This document shows, piece by piece, positions 1-13,618 of a stretch of DNA of 64,000 nucleotides. The position numbers and the translations under genes were made by a program. The notes beneath the pieces were generated by a model, which saw nothing but the letters and a program-made list of their open reading frames with translations, ran no database searches and was not told the origin of the DNA. Origin of the DNA: Chaenocephalus aceratus (Eukaryota; Chordata; Actinopteri; Perciformes; Channichthyidae); contig CM043798.1 of the NCBI GenBank assembly GCA_023974075.1, forward strand, positions 20,648,941 to 20,712,940. The letters run 5' to 3'. Each line of letters starts with the position of its first letter. The first letter of the stretch is position 1.

Positions 1-84
1 TGAGCACGTTTTATCAGCTTCTGACAGGTGCTAGGTTATTAGTATCCTCTCATCTCAGTCACATTCACACGCTCGTCTGCTTCT

Positions 85-192
<108 letters not shown>

Positions 193-3100
193 ATTGGTAG
201 CGGTGTCATAAAGATCTTGAGTTGTTGGTGTCACTGTCACAGTATAAGTGTGTCAGGTGTGTGTGAGTGTGCCAGGCCTAGCGAGATACAACACATTAAG
301 CTGATTCTGTCATCGCCTTCCTCAACTCTCTTCCTCTGCCAACAAACAATGTCCACCTGTGCCAGTCACCATCACTCATGTCTGTCCCTTCATCTCAGCG
401 CAGAGGGGTAGACCAAGGGAAGCACAAAAAGAGAGAGAGAACAAAAACTCTATTTGCTCCGAAACACACACACACACACACACGGCATGACATTTCATTA
501 GGGAAGACTTTACATTCTAACAAGTCAATACTACTGCACGTGTCTGGTTTTGTCCTACATGTGTTGTGTCAATCCTATCAAATTACAGCTTTATTCAAGC
601 AGCCATTGCTCTAGAAATACACAAAAGAAAGAGAAAGCATAATGCATCCCCAGTTTATGTACAGATCCAAAATCAGTTTTTACAATATTGTTGCATGTCT
701 GTTTTCTTGTATTTAGTTTGTGGTCAATGCAATACGCACATAAATCAAACAAAGGTATATCATCCATAAGGAAAGCAACAACAGGAAGTATGAGTCAGAC
801 ATAGAAACACTTAAATGTCTTCTTCTTTCACAGGGTTTTCCCCATTTACATGTTTTATTTCAGCATGCGCTAAGGTGCACAGTTTTGATAACATTACTGA
901 AGCCGTGTGCACGAGGTTTCTTGGTCGGTGGAGTGTAAATCATACAGGAGATAATAACATCACTGTAATCATTATGAGTCTCAGTCCACCGAGAAATGAT
1001 GAGCCGTCATGTTGAATGCAAGTGAAATTAGGCTGAAAAGAAATTGGGGGAATAAAAAAAGTGTGCAGCTGTCCAAATAATTACACATCACACATCTTTT
1101 TGAAATCACATCAGAGAATCCTTTTTTTGTGTGCAATTGCATAAACTAATATTCTAAGGCCGAGAAAATTGCTTGCTCGTTTTGTTCTTGTTTATCCTTC
1201 ATGGTTTATTTGACTAATCCACGACTAGCCTGCCAGATATCCTGTTACTGTAGACTTCTCAACAGCTTTATAGCTTCCCTGCGGACGGTTTGAAATAACT
1301 CATATGGGTAAAATATCACACACACTTCTGTTTTATATTCGTCATGGCTATTTAGGTTTGAGGGCAATGGCTTCCTATACTGTACTCGGAATCTGTGCAC
1401 TAAACTATCGCTTCCCTTTTTAGAATAACACTGGAAGGCAATGTAGATAAAATACAGTTTTCTTTCACCCGATGATATAAAAAGTGTTGCTCATTAGATG
1501 TTTTGGCTCTTGTTTATGGTTGTTTGGCTTCATCTTTTTCAAGGTTGCCAAAGAACTTAGTAAAACTTGACTTACCTCTCTTTGATTCACACTCTCCTTG
1601 CAGTTAGGTGTCGGTCTTTTCTCCATGAAAAGCTCAGGTTGCGCCAGCCTCTCCCCCTAGAGGCGGGTCTGACTGGAGAAGTGAATGGCGGTGAAGGGGA
1701 GACACTGAAAGGACAAGAAAGGTTAATTGGTTTTGTTGACCATCTGTCTGTGGAGGAGAAGGTGTGTGGAGACAGCACACCTCAGGTTGAATAGTAAAGA
1801 CTAGGATTTACAGGCACTGATTGGCAGTGACCACTGTGGTCACCTGTCCTATCAATAGAGCAAGTTCATCTCTCCGATTCATTCATTCTTCCCTTTTATT
1901 GTCTCTGTCCTTCCTTTGTATGCCCTTCTACTTCTTTTTTATGCTGGCTACTTTCTTCAACCATCTATTTCTTTAGCCCTTTGTGTACATAACACAGGGT
2001 GACTGGCTAACAAAGTATCTCTCCCTCTTTCTCTCCATCCCCATCTCTTTCTCTGTGCCCTGTGCTCTCGCACGGTGAATGAGTCTTATATATCCAGCTG
2101 AGAGAAAAAGAGAAGTAGCTGAGTGATGCATTCAGCCAGTCTTAAGGCACAGCCGGGCAGATTCCCCCAGGGGCGGAGATGTACCTGCGAAAAACTGGGA
2201 ACCTCTTTTTGCTGCACTGCTAAGCCCAAAAGTGGGTATTTTTCTATCAAATAAGAGTTCCCACTCAGAGACCGAGGGATCCAGAGAGAAAATAGATCCA
2301 GACAACACCTACTGTAACTGCCTTTGACTCGTTTATGTGCGAGCTGGGACATAAAGAAGTCACTTCTGCTTGATAAACTCTGGTTATTTCTGTCAGGCAA
2401 GTTGATATAACATACCTTAAGGGCAGCAGACTCAACGTCATAAATACAAAGTGAATCACAGAGCTGCAGCTTTTAGCAATTGAATTATAGCTGGGAATGA
2501 AAACCTGTTTGTTGTTATCCTGATAAAACTGTATTGCCTGCTCAAAGCTGCTCATGATGACCTTGACAGTTTGAGGTTTTAAGGTAGAGTCTGCTGTGCA
2601 CCAAATATCATGAACAGGGTCACCTAACTTGTCTTTTAATGGTGTTCCCTTCCTTGTTGTACATGTCAGTGTAATGATGAGTAACAATGTATAAATATTT
2701 GTCATTTAAGTCATGTTTAACTTTTACTGTAGAAAACAAGCAACATTTATTTGAAGAAAATATATAAAAGTATTTAATTTATTGACAACCTTTGATACAT
2801 TTGGAGACATTGCTATTTACTTTGAGGAAAATAAATCCTGTTATCAGATATGTTGTGGTGGAGTAGCCAATAAATGATGTTGGACACTTTATCTGCATCT
2901 TTGTTGAAAACACTAATCAATAATGCATTACGCAATTCAGACACTTTAGAAAACACCACAGGGAAGAGACTGCAGTGGTAAACTGTCAAGGGTGACATAC
3001 ACTTTTAATATCGCACATTTTCTGAATTAGACAATGCTGCTGTTGTTAATGTCTGCACAAACTGCACCGTTTAATTTTCTGCAATTATCTGGCCTTGTGC

Positions 3101-5362
3101 TGCTCTGCCAGTGCGGAGTACAATCAAAAGGTACATTTTAACATAATTAACAATGTTTGAACAAAGGTTTGTTATTCTTGTTTTCATATGAATGTGTAAA
3201 AAAGAAAAAAAACTTCAGGAGTGGTAATTTCCCTCTTGGCCTAGTTTAATTTCAAATGTAACATTTAGAAAAACATAAATGTAAATTAACTGCTGACTAA
3301 TTTAATAACCGATGCACCAAATATGATTTCTGCAATGAACTCATCTAAAGTAGGTTAATGAGTTAAATAAACTATTGAGATGTGAATATACTTCATCCTA
3401 CATCTTCTGTCTTATTATAGTCCGGAAACGTACAGAAAATGCTGTTAAAACACTCCTTTTTTTGGCTGATTTTCTTCAATTATGATGTTGATTGCAGCCA
3501 TGCACACTTTTAAAAAATGGAATCCCAGGCGTAGATGTATATCGACCTAGTGACATATAGGATAATCCCAAAGGATAAACAGGGATGTCATGTAAGCACT
3601 CATTTTAAAGTTTTAAAGCTGTTCATTATGAGCTGCATTTATGTATAAAATATTCACCTTTCTAATTAACTCCTATCAGGGTCAATGAGTCAGAGCAATG
3701 TATTTAATGAACAACAGCCTGAAGGCAAAACATAAAGAAGAGTGATACATTATAAAACTGCCTGACAAATGCAATCAATATACACTTGTCATTTAGAGGG
3801 CATCAAGATTGCCTTTTTAGCACTGGGTAATCAGAAAATGACAGTCAAATGAGTAAAAGACAGAAATAATAGTAGAGAAGAGGATGAAGATAGTTAATTT
3901 AGTTTCTGTTGCTGTGTCAAACTTTCCATTCTAGCACGAACAAATATTTATATTTTCAGAGAGACGGATAAATGTTGCTCCTTATTTCTGGCAAATGACT
4001 GTAGATTTGAGTGAAATTACAATCGTGGCTAGCTGATATTGGCAGGTATAATTATCTGGCTTGTACTTGACTAATAAACCTAAATCACACTTAAGATAAA
4101 AACAGCAGTATCTGAAGAAGAAACACTTTCTGAAATCCCAGCCATCTCAACAGAAATAGCTCTGACTTTTCCAACGTCAGCTGCTTTTATACTTGCCAAA
4201 GTTGGCTTTTGAAGTAGATGTAACTATGCATGTAATTTTCTAGCATAATATGACATTATTCTATTAAAAGAGATATGAGAATAATTTAGCATTTACAGGC
4301 TGGAAAGCTGTCAAACTTGAAAACTCTTACAACTCCACCCACACAGTTTGTATTCCCTTTTGACAACTGACAAGGCATTTCTTCTTATGTCGGACATTTT
4401 CTTTTTGCAGATGAAAAGGACATCTTGGCAGCACGTATGATTACGTTTTAATAAGCCCACCTAAATATCAGATAGAGCAATGAGCATTTGTTTTAAATGC
4501 CACATCCAACACTGGCCACTGACTCTGGGGATTTAAACATTTAAATAAATAAATAATAGTACCATATGCTGCCATTCAGCCAGATGCATGATTTAGATGA
4601 ATGTGCATATTAAACAGTAGCTTAATGAAGTGTCTTTATATATTCTCCAAGAGATGCAGCACTAGAGTAAAATGAAGAACTTTCCTTTTATTACAGTAAA
4701 TTATTCATTCACTTCCTCCATTTCTCTTCTTCGAGAATCAAATGAGCTTTCAGTTCATTAAGACAATAACAAGTCTGTGTGTTGTGTCTGGGTCAGAGTC
4801 ACCCCAGGGATCATGCCGACTGAAGATTGTTTATTGTGTTTTTTTGTATTGCTATTGACTTGTTTACATCTGGCTTTGCAGTGATGACTCATTAGAGTTG
4901 ATGCCGCTGTCAGTAGCTCTGTTGAACAAATGTCATCCTACTGTCAATAGAAGTGTTTTCTTATTTCTGTAATAAGATGTGTTTTTGTGCATCCTTAGGT
5001 TTTTCGACATCAGTATTCAGTCTGTCGGCATCTTGATTTGGCTCGAGAGAGATTAAATAACAGATTAAAAACCTTCGCCGCATGATTAATAATCTTCTAC
5101 CTTCTCTCTAAAAGGCAGATCGGTGCAGCAAAATGACCGATCAAAAACAACGCCGATCTCCTCTCTGGATAATGTTTGGTTAAAGTTTTAGCAACTAACG
5201 CCACTGCATTAAGGTAAGGAAAATATTTTGTATACTTTTGAAAGAAAAAAGGTTAACTGCAGGTAGGACACAGGGACCAAAACAGACACATTTAGTGAAT
5301 ACAACTTTTACTGCCCTGCCTGTTATTGAAGCAAATGTTTTTCTCACCCTTACGTCTAGGAT
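193..5362. other. Non-genic AT-rich DNA, no gene recognised
   Basis: I see no coding region, RNA gene or clear mobile element here. A short (CA)n run lies at 464-483. Open frames are short, overlap on both strands and show no known motif. A pyrimidine tract plus CAG before 1605 resembles a splice acceptor, but the following frame has no recognisable protein, so it is not called. Confidence 0.6.
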
Positions 5363-5398
5363 TTTTGCTTTGGTATTTAAAAAAATACCAAAGCAAAA
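5363..5398. repeat. Perfect 16 bp inverted repeat with 4 nt loop
   Basis: The left arm TTTTGCTTTGGTATTT (5363-5378) pairs without mismatch with 5383-5398 around an AAAA loop. It may be the relic of a small palindromic element; no TSD is evident. Confidence 0.85.
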
Positions 5399-7465
5399 TC
5401 ACACTTTCTCCTCCTTTGCTGGCAGAGGACAGTGAGAAGTTGCCATCTCTGAACCTTATCACAGGTCATCTCAAGTGTGAGGAAAACAACCAATGCTGCC
5501 ATGTTTTTGATCTCATCATTGCTGCACTTTCTCTAGCTCTCACGGAGAAAACCACTGTAAATGCATGACCTCCCTTCAGGAAGCATGTTGAACTACCCAA
5601 GCAGCATCCAGCCGTAACCCAGAGCAATCCAATTTTGACACATAAAACGAAAACATGAAACAGGTCTGTAATTTCATCAAGTGCTACGATGCGTGGGGCT
5701 CCTTCCACAGACATGGATTAAGACTAATCCTCGACCAGAGCATCGCTTTAAACAGAGATCTCCACTCCAAGGAACTAGGATTAATCCACATGTGACATCA
5801 TGCTTTTCATCACACGTAGAAAGCTACAAATATTGTTTAGAGATTAGCCTCTGTGGTAGGTTCATATCTGACTGGTACTTAAACTATGGATATGGACAGG
5901 AAAGGCTACATTCTCTGGTCTTCACAAACCAAGCCGTTCACACACACAAGGTCATATTAAAGAGTAAAAGGCTCCTTGTTGTAGTAAGCTGAAGTGATGC
6001 ATAGATGTGAATCTCCTTGGTTGCTTTCTACGTTAGATATTTCACTTTGAACATCGTACTGTATGAGAGTGTGTTTCACTTCACAGAGTTTAGACTATGG
6101 CTTGGGAGAGCATGTGTTTATCCTTGAAACTAACTTGGTAAAATATAAGAAACAACAAAAGACAGTGCTGAGGAAATGGATTTAACTTGCAGGGTTTGTA
6201 CTGTCACACCAAGTTTGTATTTAAAGTATTCAGGTCATTCCTTTCGTTGTACTGTATTTTTTCTCTTTGCAGCAAGATTTGGATTTGTAACATTGAGTGA
6301 AACATCAAAAAGGGAATGTGACTTTTTATATTTCAAATGAAAGTGTTTGCTTCTGGGTCTATATTCAAGATCGAAAGCCTTTAAAAAAGGAGAAAAGGGA
6401 AAGTACCACTGAGTATGTGTTCCGAATGTTATTTTAACATGGAAAACCTGGATATTCATATCTCTTTATACATGTTCAGGTTCCTGATTGTCTTCAGTAA
6501 ACTCAACATTTGAGTATGAATTAATGATGAAAAAGTTCTTGCAAACAGGATGATCAAAAAACTGCTAATAGTGTTAACATATTCTCTTAAAACCAGGATA
6601 AAGGCGTTCTGAAACATGTAAAATGTTTCAGTAATATTAAAAGACATTCATACATGAAGAAAGCATAAATACAACTTCCTCACAATATATACAAAACATA
6701 AACTGATGAAGAATGCAGTCATAGAGTAGATTATAACTCCATATTTTCCCATTCGTGTGAAGCTCAGTTTCCCTCATATTAGGGTTTTGCTGGAGAAAAC
6801 GACACATAAAAAAAATGAGCACTTTGCTCCTCAAGAGCTCGGTGGTTAACTACATCTGTCAGAAACATAAAACTGAAGGGAAGTTGAGAGCTTGAAGTTG
6901 GACTAACATGGAAACGGAGGAATGTATTTCAGCTGATGAAAGGGAATGCTTTAATACCTGATGGTGCTAACTCTCTGTAATTGACCCCTTATGGCAGCCC
7001 TCCATAAGAGGATGATCTCCAGTGAATTGTAAGCGCTAACTTTACTGGAACTGTGGGATTGGCAGCAATCAAGTGTGTGTGTCTGTGTGTAAGTGAGAAG
7101 GAGTAAAAGGAAGATTTGAAGAGCTTGTGGCTGCCTATATAAGAGCATCCGCCACGTAATTCACATGTCACTGAAATTGTCAAGCATTTTCGGATTTAGT
7201 TCCAAAAAAAAATCTCTCTATGAAAATGAGCATGAGTGGTGCAATAAAACTCCAACGCGTAAAACCTGTCAAACAACATTGCAGTTACAAGCTATATAAA
7301 TAAGACCACAAGCAATTGAACATTTTATACAGTAAAGGTTATATACATTTCAAAGATATGTTCATTAACATACTGTCATTAAATAGTAAACCCTTAAGGT
7401 GGGATATTTGCAAGTTCCCAAAAAGTTCCCACAAGTAATCATAAACCAAGCTTGACCTAACCACA
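5399..7465. other. Non-genic DNA
   Basis: Nothing supportable was seen. Open frames are short and unlike known families. Confidence 0.55.
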
Positions 7466-7497
7466 CATTACTTAAAGGGTTAGTGTGTAGTATTAAG

Positions 7498-8322
7498 TAG
7501 AGATGTCCCGATCTGATCACGTGATCGGGGATCGGAGCCGATCACGTGATTTTCAAAAGATCAGAATCGGGAGAAAAAAATCGGGGATCGGGAATCTTTT
7601 TTTATTTTTTATTTATAAAATATTTTTATTATTTCATTTAATGTTACAAAACAAAAATGACCATGTCCAGGTCTTAATGTCATCCTGAGGCCTTAGTTTT
7701 GGTTTAAAATTACACAACATCCTGTATGTGTTGCTTCTTTTGGGCTTGTTTTCATAGACCATGGTTGCTTATTTCTCTCAAATCTGGCAACAGAGTGGGC
7801 GCAGTGTCTAATAGTAGCAGTAAGCTAACGAGAGGCTACGTTCAGCTGGTGACTCGGGAGTCGGGACAGAGAAAATGTCAGGAGTTTGGAAGTATTATAA
7901 AATTGAAAGCGAAGGCAGTTTAACAGCCAGATGCAATGTTTGCAAGGCGGAGGTTCCGCGTGGTGGAAAGAACAGAGCTACGTTCAACACGACCAATCTA
8001 ATACGCCACCTGAGAAACAAACACCAACAACAACACGACGAGTACACAGCGGCCACTCAGGTAACGGCACTGAAACAACCGACACTTTCAGAGACTTTTA
8101 AAAGGAAAGAGAAACTACCCCGGAACAGTGAAAAGGCCAAAAAAATAACAGCCAAGATAGCTGAATTCATCGCGTTGGATGACCAGCCGTTATCTGTTAC
8201 CTTTTTTTTCTCTTAATGCATTGCATAAAGATCGGATCGGGAAAAATCGGTATCGGCAGATTGTCAAAATCAAATGATCGGAATCGGATCGGGAGCAAGA
8301 AAAGGTGATCGGGACATCCCTG
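7498..8322. mobile_element. Non-autonomous hAT DNA transposon, 825 bp
   Basis: The ends are inverted: TAGAGATGTCCCGATC at the left, and the reverse complement of the right end is CAGGGATGTCCCGATC (14 of 16 match). An identical 8 bp direct repeat, GTATTAAG, flanks it at 7490-7497 and 8323-8330, the TSD length of the hAT superfamily. Subterminal ATCGG/CCGAT motifs recur near both ends. Inside is only the N-terminal BED zinc-finger part of a transposase, so this is an internally deleted copy dependent on an enzyme made elsewhere. Confidence 0.9.
7875..8216 (+). pseudogene. BED zinc-finger N-terminus of a hAT transposase (truncated)
   Basis: The 113-residue frame begins with a typical BED finger: VWKYYKIESEG followed by C-x2-C (RCNVCKAE) and then H-x4-H (IRHLRNKHQQ). 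In hAT transposases this domain binds the transposon ends in the nucleus. The frame then runs through a basic stretch into a few residues of catalytic-core start (AEFIALDDQPLSV) and stops after about 110 residues, where full enzymes are roughly 600-700. The DDE and C-terminal dimerisation regions are absent. It lies inside the TIR-bounded element and cannot encode a working transposase. Whether the finger is expressed as a small DNA-binding protein cannot be judged. Confidence 0.85.
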
Positions 8323-8510
8323 GTATTAAGGGTTAATTATTGTCAGGAAACGGAATATAATATTCAGAACTATGTTTTTATGAGTTTATATAACTGAAAC
8401 AAAGAATACTTTTATTTTCATTACATAGCAATGAGTCCTTTAGAACATACAAACCACGTTCTGGCTCTGTAAAGGGCCTTTATAATTGTTACATTACACG
8501 TGAAGAGTAA

Positions 8511-10631
8511 AGCTTTTCAAACTGTGGTAATACAACCCTGCTGAATTGTATTTTTTTCTAGCCAATCAAACCGCTGCTTGTGTGTCAGGGGCGGGAGATT
8601 CATGTGATTGGTTGTTGGTCGAGTTTCAGACACGCCCGCCGGCAAGCTTCAACGCACGCCGCTGTGTGGACGGGCCGTGACAGTGAGGTAAGGTACTGAA
8701 AGACACTTTTTTTTCAACAGCAGTTACAGTACAAGACTGATACTTACAGTATGGGTGCATCCACTGATAATAATGAATGAAAGTCCACACTGTGGCTCAG
8801 CCCTTTTTCTCCTCATACAGTTGACATCTGATCTTGGGAGCCACGATATATTTGATCATCAATTCATTTACACCAATTTATTCATGTACAAAATGGACGC
8901 TGTGAGTTCATGACAGAAACCTGCAGCTGTAAAAGCATCTATAAAATTACCATTATTAGATTTCTACCCCTTTCAAGCAGGTGTCAATATTAGTCTCAAT
9001 ACCATTGATATGGAAAGTGAAACCCCTCTGTAATAAATGCCAGATGAGCTCTTAAGAATTCTTAACTCGATCCCTCCTTGTTATCACTCCACCTCGAGTT
9101 GAAAACGAGGTGATAGGTTTTTCAGCGGGTTGTCAGAAAGATGACGAAAGGGACTAAAATAGGAAAACTGTAAATTAGTCACCTCATTAAAACAAAACAG
9201 AAAAAATAATAACTTTCTCATTATTTCCTCCTCACCCAAGTAACATGTTTTTTTCTTAATCAGCCAAGGTTTTTGTTGGTTTGTGATTGTCGGGGGGATT
9301 CTCTGCTGGTATGGGCAATTACTTAGTTGGCATTCAATAAGGAAGTGAAGCAATAAAGTGGCTTTGTGTTAATCCAAGATTATTTGGAATTTGGAAGATG
9401 TAAAATACTCACTCGAGATTCATCACCAAATAAATAAAACTCATGAGAGGATGTGCAGTTCTGTCTCTATGTGGATGTTGCATGGATTGCTCAGGAAGTA
9501 TTGATCATTACTTGCTATAGTCATACAGTTTAAGAAGCTTTTTTCTATATCAAATTTAATTAAAAGACATAAACATAATAATAATGCTATCCCTGACAGA
9601 CAAATTCATAATTGAAATCCAAAAGGGTTATCTGGGTCAAATAAAATGAGCGAAAAAGGAAGGAAAGGATTAGAAAGACTATAAGAAAAATAAAATAAAC
9701 TGCATAACACACTCTCTCCGACAGCGTTTGGTGATTTATTCTGTTCCCTCAACTCTCCCAACCAAACACATCACACTCAACAGCCCCCTGTTCGAGATCA
9801 TCATCACATAATTGTTTTTAAATCAAGAGGAAGAGCCTTCTGCCCGGCGGGGGTCAGGATCAATCATGGGAATCAATGACAAAACACCGAGATAATGTCT
9901 CCTAAATCACATTTCTCAGCCAGGAGAAGGAGCCGACCTCCGTAAACCCGGGACAGTGAAGGGTGTTTTCTCTGTCACTCGCCTTAATTGGTTTAAGTGT
10001 GATTTACTGAAGGGGATATTTATTGCATTCTCACAATATAATTCTATATATGAGCAAAGGAAAGTGTGTTATGGTGGATGAAACATTTCTGTCACCATAG
10101 AAGAGAGCTATGAAACTGCATGGAATAAAAACATGGAGTTTAAGTCAGAGTTCACGCAGCGCATGTACTTCCTGTGCCGCAGTGTTATGACAGCTAATTA
10201 CAGTCATCCACCAAAGGAAAAGTTCTGTTTTTGTTCACAGGATGGTTAGGAGCTAGCCAACGTTTATAGAAAGCAGAAGGATCATAAAACATATATATAA
10301 TCCAAGACTGTATCGTATGAAACATGGCTGGTTTCGCACATGCAGGAAAACCATTAAAGGGCTAAACTGAAATGCAACATCAATGGCAGGTTGGTGTCAA
10401 TGCCACAGAAAGAGGATTTTTTTTTTACTGATAAAAATGATACTAAAACTCAAAAGGGAAAATAAAGAAAGCCTAAGCAAAATGAACAATTGAAAAATAT
10501 CTCAGTACGCTTTCCTTCTACCAAAGACCAGTTTTCCAACTGTTTTAGCTGTAGCTTAACTGGAATCTAATCTCATATAATCATAGGCTGAGCTAAACAG
10601 GTCAAGCATTAAAAAAAGACTTAAAAAGGGA
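8511..10631. other. Non-genic DNA; GC-rich patch at 8560-8700
   Basis: No gene is recognised. The patch at about 8568-8690 has two CCAAT/ATTGG motifs, a GGGCGGG motif and a GTAAGG donor-like site. It could be a promoter-like relic or part of a repeat; no adjoining coding exon was found. Confidence 0.45.
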
Positions 10632-10674
10632 AAATACTGCAAAAAGCAATTGCAGGCCCTGCCTGCCTGTAGCT

Positions 10675-11640
10675 TTGCCGATATCTGTGTTGATGGGTAA
10701 TAGATTAAGAGTGGTGAATCAGTTTAGGAAGCGCTCAAAAGTTTGTGTGAGTTTATCAAATTTAGAAGTGATTCCATGTCAGCCACAGCTTGTTACAAAA
10801 AACCTGACTGATAGTGTGTTCAACAAACTTAAACTAGCTTTATTAAATGTCAGGTCTTTGGCAGGTAAAACATTTTTAATTAATGATTTTATCACTGAGC
10901 ACAATCTCGATTTTATGTTTTTATCGGAAACTTGGATTAAACAAAATAACAGTGCAGCTGTTCTTATCGAATCAACCCCTCCCAACTTTAGTTTTATGAG
11001 TCAGGAAAGAATGCATAAGAGAGGAGGTGGAGTTGCTATTTTGTACAATGATTCCCTTCAATGCAGGAAGACATCTTATGGGAACTTTGCTTCTTTTGAA
11101 TATGTGGCCCTTCAGCTGAAATGCTCCTCTCGAGCTCTGTTCCTAAATATCTAGAGACCACCCAAATACTGTGCAAGCTTTTTTGATGACTTTACTGAAC
11201 TGCTGTCTATAGTGTGTATTGACTTTGACCGTCTAGTCATTGTTGGTGATTTTAATATCCATGTTGACAACCCCCAGGACAGAGGGGCAAAATAACTGTT
11301 TTGTGTTCTTGATAGCTATGGACTGACTCAGCATGTGACGGAGCCCACGCACAATAAGGGGCACACTCTGGACTTAATTATCTCAAAGGGTCTGAATATC
11401 TCTGAGGTTGTGGTGACTGATGTTGCACTCTCTGATCATTCCTGTGTTTTCTTTGAGAGCTTCATTTCTGTTCACAAAAATGTTCAAAAAGAGGTAACCA
11501 CAAAGCGATATTTAACTGAAAACACTAGTGAAATGTTTACTCAGAATTTTTCTTCCCCACTTGCCCCTGCTAACATATCAGTAAATGAGCTAGTAGATCA
11601 TTTTAATTCAAAAATTAAAAATGTTATTGCTCCATTGCTC
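10675..11640 (+). pseudogene. LINE endonuclease domain, interrupted by stops
   Basis: This part matches the apurinic/apyrimidinic-type endonuclease that nicks target DNA to prime reverse transcription. Motifs in order: LALLNVRSLAGK, FLSETWI, GGGVAILYND, then after an in-frame stop near 11152 GDFNIHVDNP, LDLIIS and ALSDHSCVFF. The residues usually tied to metal binding and catalysis (N, E, D-x-N, SDH) are still visible. Further in-frame stops, for example near 11294, break the frame. It is the N-terminal half of the polyprotein continued at 11763-13618. Confidence 0.85.
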
Positions 11641-11762
11641 CAACTAGGGTAAAGGAAGTGTCTGGCAAGAAAATATCTCCATGGAGAAAGGCCATGACCG
11701 TGAGAACAGAGAAAAAAGAGTGTTGAAAAGCTGAACGCAGGTGGCGAAAAACAAATCTCCAG

Positions 11763-13618
11763 GTGCACTTTGAAATCTATAAAGAGAGACTTGGCCTTTA
11801 TAATTTGGAATTGAAATTTGCCCGACAGTCTTTCTTCTCTGATATCATTGCCAAAAACAAAAACAACGCACGTGCCTTGTTCGCTACCGTCGATAGACTA
11901 ACTAACCCCCCAGTGTCAGTAGCCTCTGAATTTCTATCCACCAGGGCGTGCAATGATTTTGCCTTCTTCGCTGACAACATTCAGAAAATCAGACAAGCAG
12001 TGCCTCTGCATCAGGAACAGCAAATGTTTTGTCTCTGTGTCCACCTAATATCAATTCAGACATCATGACACAATTCCATCAGATTAATGATAAAAACCTA
12101 GAGGACATTATACAACTTCTGAAATCCTCCTCTTGCTGCCTTGATATTATTCCAACAGGATTTTTCAAAAATGTTTTTCCTTGCATGGCCTCAGATCTAC
12201 TTCATATAGTAAACAAGTCTCTTCACTCAGGTGTTTTTCCACAGGCCCTGAAAACTGCAGTCATTAAACCACTCTTAAAAAAGCATAATCTAGACGCTTC
12301 AGTAATGAACAATTACAGGTCCATATCAAACCTCCCATTTCTAGGTAAAATCATTGAAAAAGTAGTCTTTCAACAGTTGAGTAATTTCTTGCATTTAAAT
12401 AGCTGTTTGGATGTGTTCCAGTCAGGATTTCGTCCAAACCACAGCTCTTGTAAAGGTCTTCAATGACATCCACTTAAACACAGACAGTGGCAGAACTTCA
12501 GTGTTAGTATTATTAGATCTCAGTGCTGCGTTTGACACTGTTGACCACAACATATTACTAGACCGACTAGAAAACTGGGTGGGACTTTCGAGAAAACAGT
12601 TCTAAATTGGTTTGAATCCTACTTAAAGGACAGAAAAAACTTTGTTTCTATAGGTAAATACACATCTGAGTTGACAAATATGACATGTGGGGTTCCTCAA
12701 GGCTCCATCTTGGGGCCTCTTCTCTTTAACATCTACATGCTTCCACTGGCTCAGATAATGAAAAACAACAAAATAAGTTACCATAGCTATGCGGATGACA
12801 CACAAATTTAGATAACCATTTCACCAGGAGACTATTCTCCAGTTAAAACATTGAGTAAGTGCATTGAACAAATCAATGACTGGATGTGTCAGAACTTTCT
12901 CCAATTAAACAAAGACAAAACTGAGGTAATGGTTTTTGGAGCCAAGGCAGAACGTATTAAAGTTAGCGCTGAGCTTCAGTCTGCAATGTTCAAAACAACA
13001 GATAAAGCCAGAAATCTAGGTGTAGTCATGGACTCTGACCTGAGTTTCAACAGTCACATTAAAACAATTACTAAATCAGCCTACTATCACCTAAAGAATA
13101 TATCTAGGACTAAAAGACTAATGTCACAGCAGGATTTGGAAAAACTTGTCCATGCTTTTATCTTCAGTAGACTGGACTACTGTAATGGTGTCTTCACAGG
13201 TCTCACTAAAAAATATATTAGAAAGCTGCAGCTGATTCAGAACGCCGCTGCTCGAGTCCTCACTAACACTAAGAAAGTGGATCACATCACTCCTGTTCTG
13301 AAGTCTTTACACTGGCTTCCTGTGTGTCAAAGAATAGATTTCAAAATACTGCTGCTGGTTTATAAAGCACTGAATTGTTTAGGCCCAAAATACATTTCTG
13401 ATCTTCTGCTAAATTATGAACCATCCAGATCTCTCAGGTCTTCAGGGACTGGTCAGCTTTCTGTCCCTAGAGTCAGAACTAAACATGGAAAAGCAGCGTT
13501 TAGTTACTATGCTCCAAATATCTGGAACAAACTCCCAGAAACCTGCAGGTCCGCTACAACTCTTACTACTTTTAAATCCAGGCTGAAGACTTATCTTTTT
13601 GTCGCTGCTTTTAATTGA
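11763..13618 (+). pseudogene. LINE reverse transcriptase and C-terminal domain, frameshifted
   Basis: RT landmarks appear in order across three frames: [71 protein letters not shown] and the catalytic box HSYADDTQI, followed by a stop near 12810. The last 255 codons (12851-13618) are open and hold the thumb and C-terminal region with SRLDYCNGVF, QNAAARVLT and HWLPVCQRIDFK, typical of L2/Rex1-type elements. At least three breaks (near 12455, 12605 and 12810) make it non-functional. Clade assignment is by motif resemblance; a phylogeny would be needed to separate L2 from Rex1. Confidence 0.88.

Larger units (their letters stand above)
7466..8510. repeat. Older dispersed fish repeat split by a hAT insertion
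   Basis: The text ending CTTAAAGGGTTAGTGTG at 7471-7487 and the text resuming at 8331 read as one continuous repeat once the hAT insertion and one TSD copy are removed. I recognise the type as a common teleost non-autonomous repeat from memory only. The right boundary is approximate. Confidence 0.5.

Noticed and set aside
1567..1794. Possible exon after a CTCTCCTTGCAG acceptor
   Set aside because: No donor with continuing frame, no recognisable domain, no second exon nearby.
2265..2705. 146-codon minus-strand frame
   Set aside because: No recognisable domain and AT-rich intergenic setting; likely chance.
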